In this document: piece after piece, positions 52,080-60,987 of the stretch
Layout of the letters: each line of letters begins with the position of its first letter
How positions within the stretch are numbered: position 1 is the first letter of the stretch
Assembly (NCBI RefSeq): GCF_029893805.1
Contig: NZ_JARXYP010000002.1
Coordinates: 1,178,001 to 1,242,000 of the forward strand
Direction: 5' to 3'
DNA from: Streptomyces sp. SAI-135
GTDB lineage: Bacteria > Actinomycetota > Actinomycetes > Streptomycetales > Streptomycetaceae
Length of the DNA stretch: 64,000 bases
The notes under the pieces: model-generated
Seen by the model: the letters and a program-made list of their open reading frames with translations, nothing else
What the model was told of the DNA's origin: nothing
Database searches by the model: none
Translations under genes and position numbers: made by a program

Positions 52080-52964
52080 CTAGGGGCGGGCGAGGATCAC
52101 CGAGCGGGTGAGGTGGCGGGGCCGGTCCGGGTCGAGGCCCCGGGCGGCGGCGACGGCGACCGCGAGGCGCTGCACGCGGACCAGTTCGGCGAGCGGGTCG
52201 AGGGTGCCGGGGACCCACTGTCCGCCGGTCTCCCGCACCTGTGCGGCCAGCCCCTCGGGGGCCTCGCCGAGCATCCAGGTGGCGGTGCCGCGGGTGGTGA
52301 CGCTGATGGGGCCGTGCCGGTACTCCATCGCCGGGTAGGCCTCGGTCCAGGCGAGAGAGGCCTCGCGCATCTTCAGCCCGGCCTCGTTGGCCAGGCCCAC
52401 CGTCCAGCCCCGGCCGAGGAAGGTGAACTGCGTGCACCCGACGAGCCCTTCGGGCAGGGGTGTCGCGAGCGCGGTGCGGGCGTCCTCGACGACTTCCTCG
52501 GTGTGCAGGCCCAGGTGGGCGCGGAGCAGGGTGAGGGCGGTGGTCGCGAACCTGGTCTGCACGACGGAGCGTTCGTCGGCGAAGTCGAGGACGACGACCT
52601 CGTCGGCGGCGTCCGTCACCGGGGTGGCGGGGTCGGCGGTGAGGGCCGTGGTGCGCGTGCGCCCCTTCACCTGCCCGAGCAGGTCGAGGACTTCGGTCGT
52701 CGTGCCGGACCGGGTGAGGGCGACGATCCGGTCGTAGGAGCGGCCGTGCGGGAACTCCGAGGCGGCGAAGGCGTCCGTCTCGCCCTGGCCCGCGCCCTCC
52801 CGCAGTGCGGCCACCGCCTGTGCCATGAAGTACGAGGTGCCGCACCCGACGATCGCGACCCGCTCCCCCGGTGCGGGAAGCGCGCCGGAGTGGTGTGCCG
52901 CCTCCGCCGCCGCCCGGCTCCAGCACTCGGGCTGGCTGGTCAGCTCGTCCTCGACATGGGTCAT
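52080..52964 (-). CDS. SIS-domain sugar isomerase/deaminase (AgaS-like)
   Basis: Protein of 294 aa with two SIS domains. AIVGCGTSYFMAQAVAALRE and ALTRSGTTTEVLDLLGQVKG bind the sugar phosphate in the first; FLGRGWTVGLANEAGLKMRE lies in the second, followed by AYPAMEYRHGPISV, where the catalytic Glu/His sit. This is the AgaS/GlmS-isomerase class; galactosamine-6-phosphate isomerase/deaminase is the closest named role. The ATG at 52964 follows GGGAGGGG. It is first in a two-gene operon with the aldolase and diverges from a DeoR regulator, resembling agaR-agaS-kbaY logic. Confidence 0.85.
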   Translation of the reverse strand: MTHVEDELTSQPECWSRAAAEAAHHSGALPAPGERVAIVGCGTSYFMAQAVAALREGAGQGETDAFAASEFPHGRSYDRIVALTRSGTTTEVLDLLGQVKGRTRTTALTADPATPVTDAADEVVVLDFADERSVVQTRFATTALTLLRAHLGLHTEEVVEDARTALATPLPEGLVGCTQFTFLGRGWTVGLANEAGLKMREASLAWTEAYPAMEYRHGPISVTTRGTATWMLGEAPEGLAAQVRETGGQWVPGTLDPLAELVRVQRLAVAVAAARGLDPDRPRHLTRSVILARP

Positions 52965-52983
52965 GCCGCACCCCTCCCTCTCC

Positions 52984-53031
52984 ATGCTTGTTCTTGCAAG
53001 ATATAGCCATCTTTCGAGCACTATCAAGCAT
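52984..53031. promoter_or_regulatory. 48-bp imperfect inverted repeat, candidate DeoR operator
   Basis: ATGCTTG (52984-52990) is repeated in inverted form as CAAGCAT (53025-53031), with inner arms AAGAT (52998-53002) and ATCTT (53009-53013). The whole block is strikingly AT-rich for this genome. It lies in the divergent region between the SIS gene and the DeoR gene, so the DeoR protein probably binds here and controls both directions. Confidence 0.55.
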
Positions 53032-53088
53032 TCGTGCGCAAGGAGCGTGCGCTAGGGTCGCCGGGAGGGCGAGGGACGGAGGGTGCGG

Positions 53089-53868
53089 ATGTCACGGGAC
53101 GCCCGGTGGAAGGCGCTGCTGGAGCTGCTCGTCGAGCGGGGCCGGCTGGACGTCGAGGAGGCGGCCGCCGATCTGGAGGTCTCGGCCGCGACGATCCGCC
53201 GTGACTTCGACCAGCTGGCCGAGCAGCAGATGCTGGTGCGCACCCGGGGCGGGGCGGTCGTGCACGGGGTGTCGTACGAGCTGCCGCTGCGGTACAAGAC
53301 GGCCCGCCACGCCTCCGAGAAACAGCGCATCGCGAAGGCGGTCGCGGAGCTGATCGCGCCCGGCGAGGCCGTGGGGCTGACCGGCGGCACGACCACCACC
53401 GAGGCGGCCAGGGCCCTCGCCGTGCGCGGGGACCTCTCCAGCGGCTCCCCCGCGCTGACGATCGTCACCAACGCGCTCAACATCGCCAATGAGCTGGCCG
53501 TCCGCCCTCAGTTCAAGATCGTGCTGACCGGCGGGGTCGCGCGCCCGCAGTCGTACGAGCTGGTCGGGCCGCTCGCGGACGGCGTGCTGAGCCAGATCAC
53601 CCTCGATGTGGCGGTGCTCGGGGTCGTCGCCTTCGACGTCACCCACGGAGCCGCCGCCCACGACGAGGCGGAGGCGGCGATCAACCGGCTGCTGTGCGAG
53701 CGGGCCGAGCGGGTCGTCGTGGCCGCCGACTCCAGCAAGCTGGGGCAGCGGGCGTTCGCCCGGATCTGCGCCGCCGGGAAGGTCGGCACGCTGGTCACGG
53801 ACTCGGCGGCGGCCCCGGAGACGGTCCGGAGGTTCGAGGAGGCGGGGCTGCGGGTCCTCACGGTGTGA
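53089..53868 (+). CDS. DeoR/GlpR-family transcriptional regulator (AgaR-like)
   Basis: Protein of 259 aa with the winged helix RWKALLELLVERGRLDVEEA then AADLEVSAATIRRDFDQLAE, and the DeoR sensor domain (GLTGGTTTTEAARALAV, IVTNALNIANEL, VLTGGVARPQSYELVGPLAD, AADSSKLGQRAFARI). The ATG at 53089 is used because GGAGGG stands 5 bases upstream; GTG at 53083 is an alternative. It most likely represses the divergent SIS-aldolase operon in the absence of a sugar phosphate. Confidence 0.9.
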   Translation: MSRDARWKALLELLVERGRLDVEEAAADLEVSAATIRRDFDQLAEQQMLVRTRGGAVVHGVSYELPLRYKTARHASEKQRIAKAVAELIAPGEAVGLTGGTTTTEAARALAVRGDLSSGSPALTIVTNALNIANELAVRPQFKIVLTGGVARPQSYELVGPLADGVLSQITLDVAVLGVVAFDVTHGAAAHDEAEAAINRLLCERAERVVVAADSSKLGQRAFARICAAGKVGTLVTDSAAAPETVRRFEEAGLRVLTV

Positions 53869-53927
53869 GGGCCGTTCCCCTGACGTCCGTGGCCGAACCT
53901 GCCTAGGCTGATCCGCAGGAGGCCGCG

Positions 53928-55769
53928 ATGAACGGATCAGCCAGGGACCACAGCGGATCACCCACGGATCGGACGGGCTACCTGCCGATCGCCGAGCACG
54001 GTCTGATCGGGGACCTGCGCAGTGTGGCGCTGGTCGGGACCGACGGCACGATCGACTGGTACTGCTGCCCGTCCTTCGACGCGCCGAGTGTCTTCGCGTC
54101 GATCCTCGACGCGGAGCGCGGTGGCAGCTTCGAGCTGGCGGCGGCCGTGCCGGCGCGGACCAAGCAGTTCTACTTCCCCGACACCAACGTCCTGATCACC
54201 CGATTCTACACCGAGGACGGGGTGGGCGAGGTCCAGGACTTCATGCCGGTCGACGGCGACACGGTCGAGACCGAGCGGCACCGGCTGATCCGGCGGGTGG
54301 TGTGTGTCCGGGGTTCGATCCCCTTCCGCACCCGGGTGGCGCCGCGCTTCGACTACGGCGCGCAGCCGCACACCGTGCGCATGGTCGGGGACGTGGCGGT
54401 CTTCGAGTCACCGAAGCTGTCGCTCGGTCTGACGGCGACCGTGCCCCTGGAGACCCAGGGCCCGGACGCCCGCGCCGACTTCAAGCTCTCCGAGGGCGAG
54501 TCGGCGGTGTTCGCGCTGGACCAGGTGGGCGGCGAGGTGACTCCGCGCCGGTGCGCGCGCACCGAGGCCGAAGAACAGTTCAACAGCACGGTCGCCTACT
54601 GGCGGCACTGGCTGTCCGCCTCCAAGTACCGGGGCCGCTGGCGGGAGATGGTGCACCGCTCCGCCCTCACCCTCAAGCTGCTCACCTACGCGCCCACCGG
54701 CGCCATCGTGGCCGCGCCGACCACGAGCCTGCCCGAACAGCTCGGCGGCGAGCGCAACTGGGACTACCGGTACGTGTGGGTGCGCGACGCCGCCTTCTGC
54801 GTGTACGCCTTGCTGCGGCTCGGCTTCACCAGCGAGGCCGAGCAGTTCATGGACTTCCTCATCCGGCACGTCGCTCCGGAGGGCCACGGCCCCTCGGGCC
54901 CGCTCCAGATCATGTACGGCATCGACGGCCGCACCGACCTGACGGAACGTGAACTCGGCCATCTGGAGGGGCATCAGGGCTCCGCGCCGGTGCGGGTCGG
55001 CAACGCGGCGGCCGACCAGCTCCAACTGGACATCTACGGGGCCCTGATCGACTCGATCTACCTCTACGACAAGTGGGCCAAGCCGATCTCCAGCGGCCAG
55101 TGGGACGACGTGTGCACGCTGGTGGAGTGGGTGTGCGAGCACTGGGACCAGCCCGACGAGGGGATCTGGGAGACCCGCGGCGGCCGCAAGAACTTCCTGT
55201 ACTCACGGCTGATGTGCTGGGTGGCGATCGAGCGGGCGATCCGCATGGCCAACCGGCGCGGACTGCCGGCCGACCTGAACCGCTGGCGGGAGAGCCGCGA
55301 CACGATCTACCGGCGGATCATGGACCGCGGCTGGTCCGACACCCGGCAGGCGTTCGTCCAGCACGAGGACGGCGATGTGCTCGACGCGGCCGTGCTCATG
55401 ATGCCGCTGACCAAGTTCATCGCGCCGACCGACCCGAAGTGGCTGTCCACGCTGGACGCGCTGACCGAGGAGCTGGTGTCGGACTCCCTCGTCTACCGCT
55501 ACGACCCGGCGGCCAGCCCCGACGGGCTGCGCGGTGACGAGGGCACCTTCTCGATCTGCTCGTTCTGGTACGTGGAGGCCATGGTGCACGCCGGGCGGAT
55601 CGACGAGGCGCGCCTGGCCTTCGAGAAGATGCTCACCTACGCCAACCACCTGGGACTGTACGCCGAGGAGATCAGCAACACCGGTGAGCAGCAGGGCAAC
55701 TTCCCGCAGGCGTTCACCCATCTCGCCCTGATCAGCGCGGCGTTCAACCTGGACCGGGCCCTCGGCTGA
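53928..55769 (+). CDS. Glycoside hydrolase family 15 protein (trehalase / glucan glucosidase type)
   Basis: Protein of 613 aa. The N-terminal beta domain (YLPIAEHGLIGDLRSVALVG, then TDGTIDWYCCPSFDAPSVFA) is followed by the (alpha/alpha)6 barrel: GERNWDYRYVWVRDAAFCVY is the substrate-binding loop, EGIWETRGGRKNFLYSRLMC carries one catalytic Glu, and GDEGTFSICSFWYVEAM the other. No signal peptide, so it is cytoplasmic. In actinobacteria this form includes GH15 trehalases, while others act on alpha-glucans; sequence alone does not settle which. AGGAGG precedes the ATG by 6 bases. It follows the DeoR gene by 59 bp. Confidence 0.9.
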   Translation: MNGSARDHSGSPTDRTGYLPIAEHGLIGDLRSVALVGTDGTIDWYCCPSFDAPSVFASILDAERGGSFELAAAVPARTKQFYFPDTNVLITRFYTEDGVGEVQDFMPVDGDTVETERHRLIRRVVCVRGSIPFRTRVAPRFDYGAQPHTVRMVGDVAVFESPKLSLGLTATVPLETQGPDARADFKLSEGESAVFALDQVGGEVTPRRCARTEAEEQFNSTVAYWRHWLSASKYRGRWREMVHRSALTLKLLTYAPTGAIVAAPTTSLPEQLGGERNWDYRYVWVRDAAFCVYALLRLGFTSEAEQFMDFLIRHVAPEGHGPSGPLQIMYGIDGRTDLTERELGHLEGHQGSAPVRVGNAAADQLQLDIYGALIDSIYLYDKWAKPISSGQWDDVCTLVEWVCEHWDQPDEGIWETRGGRKNFLYSRLMCWVAIERAIRMANRRGLPADLNRWRESRDTIYRRIMDRGWSDTRQAFVQHEDGDVLDAAVLMMPLTKFIAPTDPKWLSTLDALTEELVSDSLVYRYDPAASPDGLRGDEGTFSICSFWYVEAMVHAGRIDEARLAFEKMLTYANHLGLYAEEISNTGEQQGNFPQAFTHLALISAAFNLDRALG

Positions 55770-55811
55770 GGTCCCGGAATAGCCGCCACCTGGTCCCACG
55801 TTGCCGTCACC

Positions 55812-56687
55812 ATGACGACGAACGCGCCGCGGCCCGAGGTCCTGCGATACACCGCCTTCTCCAGCAGCCCCGAGGGCGGCAACCCCGCCGGTGTCGTACT
55901 GGACGCCTCCACCCTCACCGACGACGAGATGCTGGCCATCGCCGCCGAGCTGGGGTACTCGGAGTCGGCGTTCCTGACCGCGCCGCCGGAGGGGCTGGAG
56001 GGACCCAAGGGACGGACGTTCCGCATCCGCTACTTCAGCCCCAAGGCCGAGGTGCCGTTCTGCGGGCACGCCACCGTGGCGACCGCCCTCGCGCTGGCCG
56101 AGCGGATCGGGCCGGGCGAGCTGGTGTTCGCCACACCCGCCGGGACCGTGCCGGTGTCGGTGGCCGAGGAGGACGGGACGGTCCTGGCCACGCTCACCAG
56201 CGTCGAACCGCACCTGGAGGAGGTCTCCGGCGCCGACCTCGCGGAGGCGCTGGCCGCGCTCGACTGGCCGGCCGGCGATCTCGACCCGGCGTTCCCGCCC
56301 CGGATCGCGTTCGCCGGTGCCCGCCACCTCGTCCTGGCGGCGGCGACCCGCACACGCCTCGCGGAGCTGGCGTACGACTTCGCGCGCCTCGAAGCGCTGA
56401 TGCACCGGCTGGACCTGACCACGGTCCAGTTGCTGTGGCGGGAGTCGGCCACCGTCTTCCACGTCCGTGACCCGTTCCCCGTGGGCGGTGTCGTCGAGGA
56501 CCCGGCGACCGGTGCCGCCGCGGCGGCATTCGGGGCCTACGCCCGCGAACTCGGTCTCGTCCCCGAGGACGCCGTCCTCACCCTCCACCAGGGCGAGGAC
56601 CTGGGCCGCCCCGGCAGGCTCACGGTGACCCTCCGGCCGGGCGACCCCCGGATCCGGGTCGCCGGCGAGGGGACCCGCATCGGCTGA
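55812..56687 (+). CDS. PhzF family isomerase-like protein
   Basis: Protein of 291 aa of the diaminopimelate-epimerase fold. YTAFSSSPEGGNPAGVVLDA holds the N-terminal loop, ELGYSESAFLT carries the catalytic Glu of PhzF, and RYFSPKAEVPFCGHATVATA and DPATGAAAAAFGAYARELG complete the signature. PhzF itself isomerises DHHA in phenazine synthesis, but no phenazine genes are present here, so this is one of the widespread paralogues of unknown substrate. It is separated by 42 bp from GH15 and converges on the copper-associated gene. Confidence 0.9.
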   Translation: MTTNAPRPEVLRYTAFSSSPEGGNPAGVVLDASTLTDDEMLAIAAELGYSESAFLTAPPEGLEGPKGRTFRIRYFSPKAEVPFCGHATVATALALAERIGPGELVFATPAGTVPVSVAEEDGTVLATLTSVEPHLEEVSGADLAEALAALDWPAGDLDPAFPPRIAFAGARHLVLAAATRTRLAELAYDFARLEALMHRLDLTTVQLLWRESATVFHVRDPFPVGGVVEDPATGAAAAAFGAYARELGLVPEDAVLTLHQGEDLGRPGRLTVTLRPGDPRIRVAGEGTRIG

Positions 56688-56738
56688 GGCCGGCGGCCGT
56701 GCCCGTCGGCGCGTCACGAGGATCCGCATCGGCTGCGA

Positions 56739-57725
56739 TCAGTGGCCGTGGCCGTGGCCGTCGGTGGTGTCGGGGACGGGTGCGGTGGGCGCTCCTCCCG
56801 TCCGGACCGTGAACGCGGCGGTGTGCACCTTGCCCTGGTGCTTGAAGTCCAGGAACAGCCGGTAGGTGCCGCTGCTGGGTGCCGTGGCCGTGAAGGAGAC
56901 GTCCGGGCCGGCGGCGGTGGTGCCGTCACCGGGCTCGCCGTTCGGGTGGACGTGGAGGTAGGCGAGGTCGCCGGAGCGCAGGGCGACCAGGTGGCCGTAG
57001 GCGCCGAGGTAGGGCTGGAGGTCGGTGACGGGCCTGCCGCCCCGGGACACCGTGAGCTTCAGTTCGCGGGCGGCGCCGGGGCGCAGCGCTCCGCCGAGCT
57101 TCACCTCGTAGCCGTCGGTGACGGCGGTGGTGTCCGGCGCCGGAAGGTCTCGCGGCGCGTAGGTTCCGGACACGGCGAGGTCCGCGCCGAGGGTGAGGTT
57201 CTCGGCGCCCTTCTTCTCGGGGGTGAAGTCGGCGAAGACCCGGTAGCCGCCCGCGCGGGGCAGGGAGACGGGGATGCTCCAGGTTCCGTCGGCGGCCCGG
57301 GTGGGGTGCAGATGCCGGTAGGTGTTCAGGTCGCGCGAGGCGACGATGAGGTGGAGTTCCTTGTCGTGCTCCCGGCGGAACGCCGTGACCGCGCGACCGT
57401 CGTCGCCCCGTATGGCGAAGCGGAGGTCGGTGGTGCGTCCGGCCGTGAGGCGAGGGGTCCGCAGATCGAGCGTGTAGCCGTTCTCGGAGATCTGCAGGCC
57501 TCCGGCCGGGGGCGACTCCTGCCCCGGTTGCCCGGAGTGCTCCGCGTGCGCCGGGTTTTCTGAGGTGTCCGGCCGCGCCGAGTCGCTGTCGCCCGCGTGT
57601 GCGTCGTGCCGGGCGGGCGGCTCCTCGTCGACGACGGGACCGATGCCCTGGCCCACGCCCCAGGCGGTGCCGAACGTCGCGGCCAGCGCGGCGGCGAATG
57701 CGGTGATCTTCAGTCCAGCGTTCAT
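56739..57725 (-). CDS. Secreted/lipid-free copper-associated protein with His-rich tail
   Basis: Protein of 328 aa. An N-terminal signal-like helix (LKITAFAAALAATFGTAWGV, 4-23) leads to an Asp/His-rich linker (about 35-75), then two Ig-like domains (LHLIVASRDLNTYRHLHPTR; YLGAYGHLVALRSGDLAYLH followed by VHPNG). The C-terminus DTTDGHGHGH and His clusters suggest metal binding. This arrangement is common beside copper-exporting ATPases in actinobacteria. The ATG at 57725 follows AGGAGCC; the frame extends further, but through the operator region. It diverges from copA and shares CsoR-type sites, so it is probably copper-induced. Confidence 0.82.
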   Translation of the reverse strand: MNAGLKITAFAAALAATFGTAWGVGQGIGPVVDEEPPARHDAHAGDSDSARPDTSENPAHAEHSGQPGQESPPAGGLQISENGYTLDLRTPRLTAGRTTDLRFAIRGDDGRAVTAFRREHDKELHLIVASRDLNTYRHLHPTRAADGTWSIPVSLPRAGGYRVFADFTPEKKGAENLTLGADLAVSGTYAPRDLPAPDTTAVTDGYEVKLGGALRPGAARELKLTVSRGGRPVTDLQPYLGAYGHLVALRSGDLAYLHVHPNGEPGDGTTAAGPDVSFTATAPSSGTYRLFLDFKHQGKVHTAAFTVRTGGAPTAPVPDTTDGHGHGH

Positions 57726-57768
57726 GACCGGCTCCTGGAGGTCGACGGGCTTTCCGATGCACCTCACC

Positions 57769-57785
57769 ATACCCCCAGGGGGTAT
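57769..57785. promoter_or_regulatory. CsoR-type operator 1 (perfect palindrome)
   Basis: ATACCCCCAGGGGGTAT is a perfect 17-bp palindrome of the form known for CsoR copper repressors (TACCCC...GGGGTA). It lies 44 bp upstream of the secreted-protein gene. No csoR gene is in the window, so the repressor acts in trans. Confidence 0.85.
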
Positions 57786-57815
57786 GAAGTCAACCCGGTT
57801 CCACGCTTGCCCTGG

Positions 57816-57832
57816 ATACCCGCCCGGGGTAT
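57816..57832. promoter_or_regulatory. CsoR-type operator 2
   Basis: ATACCCGCCCGGGGTAT has the same 17-bp frame as operator 1, with arms ATACCC and GGGTAT. It lies 52 bp upstream of copA, in its promoter region. Confidence 0.75.
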
Positions 57833-57851
57833 ACATGAGTCGCAACGCAGC

Positions 57852-57868
57852 ATACTCCCACCCCGTAT
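57852..57868. promoter_or_regulatory. Degenerate third CsoR-type site
   Basis: ATACTCCCACCCCGTAT keeps the ATAC/GTAT ends and the 17-bp spacing but loses one G-rich arm. It ends 15 bp before the copA start. It may be a weak site or a decayed copy. Confidence 0.4.
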
Positions 57869-57883
57869 CCATGAGGAGCAGCG

Positions 57884-60127
57884 ATGACCACCACCGCGGC
57901 GGCCGAGACCGAACTCGCCATCGGCGGCATGACCTGCGCCTCGTGCGCGGCGCGCATCGAGAAGAAGCTCAACCGGATGGACGGGGTCACCGCCACCGTC
58001 AACTACGCCACCGAGAAGGCCCGGGTCACCCACACCGCGGACGTCTCGGTCCAGGACCTGATAGCGACCGTCGAGAAGACCGGGTACACGGCCCAGGAGC
58101 CGGCCCCACCGGAGTCGGCCGCCCCGGACGACGAGGGGCCCGACGAACTGCGGCCCCTGCGCGAACGCCTGGTGACCGCCGTCGTGCTGGCGGTGCCCGT
58201 CGTCGCGATGGCGATGATCCCGGCGCTTCAGTTCGAGTACTGGCAGTGGCTGTCGCTGACGCTGGCGGCGCCCGTGGTGACGTATGCCGGATGGCCCTTC
58301 CACAAGGCGGCGTTCACCAATGCCCGGCATGGCGCGGCGACCATGGACACGCTGATCTCGGTCGGTACGACGGCCGCCTTCGGCTGGTCGCTGTGGGCCC
58401 TGTTCCTCGGGACCGCCGGCACTCCGGGCATGACGCACCCCTTCGAGCTGACGATCGCCCGCGGTGACGGCACCGGGAACCTGTACCTGGAGGCCGCGGC
58501 CGGGGTCACCGCCTTCATCCTGGCCGGGCGGTACTTCGAGGCCCGCTCCAAGCGCAAGGCGGGCGCGGCCCTCAAGGCGCTGCTGGAGCTGGGCGCGAAG
58601 GACGTGACAGTGCTGCACGCGGGCGGTCGTGAACAGACCGTGCCCGTGGCCGACTTGAAGGTGGGCGACCGCTTCCTCGTGCGCCCCGGCGAGAAGATCG
58701 CCACCGACGGGACCGTCGTCGAGGGCTCCTCCGCGGTGGACGCCTCCATGCTCACCGGTGAGTCCGTGCCGGTGGAGGTCACCCCCGGCGACTCCGTCAC
58801 CGGCGCCACCCTCAACGCGGGCGGACGGCTCGTCGTCGAGGCGACCCGGGTCGGCGCGGACACCCAGCTCGCCAGGATGGCCAAGCTGGTCGAGGACGCC
58901 CAGAACGGCAAGGCGGCCGCGCAGCGGCTCGCGGACCGGATCTCCGGGGTCTTCGTGCCGGTGGTGATCGCGCTCGCGCTCGGCACCCTGAGCTTCTGGC
59001 TCGGCAACGGCGCCGGTACGGCCGCCGCGTTCACCGCCGCCGTCGCCGTGCTGATCATCGCGTGCCCGTGCGCCCTGGGTCTGGCCACGCCGACCGCGCT
59101 GCTGGTCGGGACCGGGCGCGGAGCTCAACTCGGCATCCTGATCAAGGGCCCTGAGGTCCTGGAGTCCACACGCAAGGTCGACACCGTGGTCCTGGACAAG
59201 ACCGGCACCGTCACCACCGGCCGGATGACCCTGCTCGCCGTGCACACCGCCCCCGGCACCGACGAGGCCGAGGTCCTGCGGCTGGCGGGCGCCCTGGAGC
59301 ACGCCTCGGAGCACCCGGTGGCCCGCGCGGTCGCCGACGCGGCGCTGGAGAAGCTGGGTTCACTGCCCGCCCCCGAGGACTTCGCGAACGTTCCGGGGCT
59401 CGGCGTCCAGGGCATCGTCGACGGACACGCCGTCCTCGTCGGACGCGGGCGACTGCTCGCCGACTGGGCGATCGAGCTGCCGGAGGAACTGCGGCTCACA
59501 AGCGCCACGGCCGAGTCGTCCGGCCGTACCGTCATCACGGTCGCCTGGGACGGCGAGGCACGGGCCGTGCTCGAGGTCGCCGACGCGGTCAAGGACACCA
59601 GCCACGAGGCGATCACCCGGCTGCGGGGGCTCGGGCTCACCCCCGTCCTGCTGACCGGCGACAACCGGGCCGTGGCCGAGTCCGTCGCCCGGGAGGTCGG
59701 TATCGCCTCCGAGCAGGTGATCGCCGAGGTGCTGCCGCAGGACAAGGTCGACGTCGTCAAGCGCCTTCAGGCCGAGGGCCGTTCGGTGGCGATGGTCGGT
59801 GACGGCGTCAACGACGCGGCCGCGCTGGCCCAGGCCGACCTGGGACTCGCGATGGGCACGGGCACGGACGCCGCGATCGAGGCCGGCGACCTGACCCTCG
59901 TCCGGGGCGACCTGCGGGCCGCGGCGGACGCCATCCGCCTCGCCCGCCGCACCCTGGGCACGATCCGGTCCAACCTCTTCTGGGCTTTCGCCTACAACGT
60001 GGCCGCCCTGCCCCTCGCGGCCGCCGGACTGCTCAACCCGATGCTGGCCGGGGCGGCGATGGCGTTCTCATCGGTGTTCGTGGTCGGCAACTCGCTGCGG
60101 CTGCGGTCGTTCAAGGCGGCCCACTGA
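57884..60127 (+). CDS. copA: Copper-translocating P1B-type ATPase
   Basis: Membrane pump of 747 aa that exports Cu(I). It has one N-terminal heavy-metal-binding domain with GGMTCASC (C18, C21), eight predicted helices, the actuator TGES at 291-294, the channel motif CPC at 394-396 ([13 protein letters not shown]), the phosphorylation site D438 in DKTGT, and the hinge [16 protein letters not shown]. The CPC plus the single CxxC domain fits a Cu(I) exporter. It diverges from the His-rich secreted protein, and CsoR-type sites precede it. No copZ chaperone gene is seen next to it. Confidence 0.95.
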   Translation: MTTTAAAETELAIGGMTCASCAARIEKKLNRMDGVTATVNYATEKARVTHTADVSVQDLIATVEKTGYTAQEPAPPESAAPDDEGPDELRPLRERLVTAVVLAVPVVAMAMIPALQFEYWQWLSLTLAAPVVTYAGWPFHKAAFTNARHGAATMDTLISVGTTAAFGWSLWALFLGTAGTPGMTHPFELTIARGDGTGNLYLEAAAGVTAFILAGRYFEARSKRKAGAALKALLELGAKDVTVLHAGGREQTVPVADLKVGDRFLVRPGEKIATDGTVVEGSSAVDASMLTGESVPVEVTPGDSVTGATLNAGGRLVVEATRVGADTQLARMAKLVEDAQNGKAAAQRLADRISGVFVPVVIALALGTLSFWLGNGAGTAAAFTAAVAVLIIACPCALGLATPTALLVGTGRGAQLGILIKGPEVLESTRKVDTVVLDKTGTVTTGRMTLLAVHTAPGTDEAEVLRLAGALEHASEHPVARAVADAALEKLGSLPAPEDFANVPGLGVQGIVDGHAVLVGRGRLLADWAIELPEELRLTSATAESSGRTVITVAWDGEARAVLEVADAVKDTSHEAITRLRGLGLTPVLLTGDNRAVAESVAREVGIASEQVIAEVLPQDKVDVVKRLQAEGRSVAMVGDGVNDAAALAQADLGLAMGTGTDAAIEAGDLTLVRGDLRAAADAIRLARRTLGTIRSNLFWAFAYNVAALPLAAAGLLNPMLAGAAMAFSSVFVVGNSLRLRSFKAAH

Positions 60128-60237
60128 CCCGAAGGGCAGGGACGCGGCGGCCTCCACCTCGGTGACACAGGTCTCGGCCGCCTCGCGGGACGTCATGCGC
60201 TCGTGCCGTGACTCGATCTCCGAGGTGCGTACCGGTG

Positions 60238-60987
60238 TCACCGGCCGCCGTACGGCAGTGTCGTGCCCGGCAGGTCGTACTCGTCGCGTCTGCCGCACAT
60301 CCCGAAGCCGCCGAGCCGTGTCGGCACGGCCTCGTGGGCGGTGGCGGCACCGAGATACGACGGCTCTCCGGACGCCAGCGCGTCGAGCTGGGCGCCGGTG
60401 CGCTCGGCGGTGGCCAGGGCGCCGGCCCGCCACAGCTCGCGCCAGTGGGGCACCTTGTCCCGCACCAGCCCGGCGGCGGCCCGCTGGAACTCCAGGTACG
60501 GGCCGTTGTCGCCGTCGGCCAGGGCCTCGCGCAGCACGAGGTAGCCCTCGACGGCGAGGTCCCTGCGGCGCCGGGCGGCGGCCGCCGTCTCCGGCCCGGT
60601 TCCCGGCGGGAGCCGGGCCGCGGCGGCGTACCGTGCGGGGTCGGCGAGCACCTCGGGCGGGAAGGTGAAGACCGCGTCCCCGGCCTCGGGCAGACCGCTG
60701 TTCTGCATCAGCACGGTGATGCGCAGATCGCCGCCCTGGACCATGCGGTGCACGGTTCCCGGTGTGAACCAGGCGATCGCGCCGGGCTCCAGAGGGATCT
60801 CGCGGTAGCCGTCGGGGCTCAGCGTCTGCACGGCGCCCCGGCCGCCGGTGACGACGTACGCCTCGGTGCACACCAGGTGCAGGTGCGGGCTGCCGCCGCA
60901 GACGCCGTCGGCGGCCTCCCAGTCGTAGGCGCTCAGGTGGGACAGGCCCACGGCACCCGGCAGCGGGTGGGGGAGGCCGGGCTTCAC
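60238..60987 (-). CDS. Cupin-domain protein in the Gfo/Idh operon
   Basis: Protein of 249 aa. The cupin core (about 25-110) reads GGSPHLHLVCTEAYVVTGGR and then WFTPGTVHRMVQGGDLRITV, with the paired His of the metal site. A helical C-terminal part (about 130-249) ends in GGFGMCGRRDEYDLPG. The reaction is unknown; in this operon it could act on the carbohydrate or its oxidised product. The GTG start at 60987 overlaps the preceding stop by 4 bases (GTGA), so translation is coupled. Last gene of the three. Confidence 0.82.
   Translation of the reverse strand: MKPGLPHPLPGAVGLSHLSAYDWEAADGVCGGSPHLHLVCTEAYVVTGGRGAVQTLSPDGYREIPLEPGAIAWFTPGTVHRMVQGGDLRITVLMQNSGLPEAGDAVFTFPPEVLADPARYAAAARLPPGTGPETAAAARRRRDLAVEGYLVLREALADGDNGPYLEFQRAAAGLVRDKVPHWRELWRAGALATAERTGAQLDALASGEPSYLGAATAHEAVPTRLGGFGMCGRRDEYDLPGTTLPYGGR

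Noticed and set aside
55812..56687. Evidence for phenazine biosynthesis
   Set aside because: PhzF paralogues are common outside phenazine clusters, and no other phz gene is nearby.
60128..60237. A terminator hairpin after copA (GGCGGCC with GGCCGCC)
   Set aside because: The 7-bp stem has a loop of over 20 nt and no support beyond chance complementarity in GC-rich DNA.
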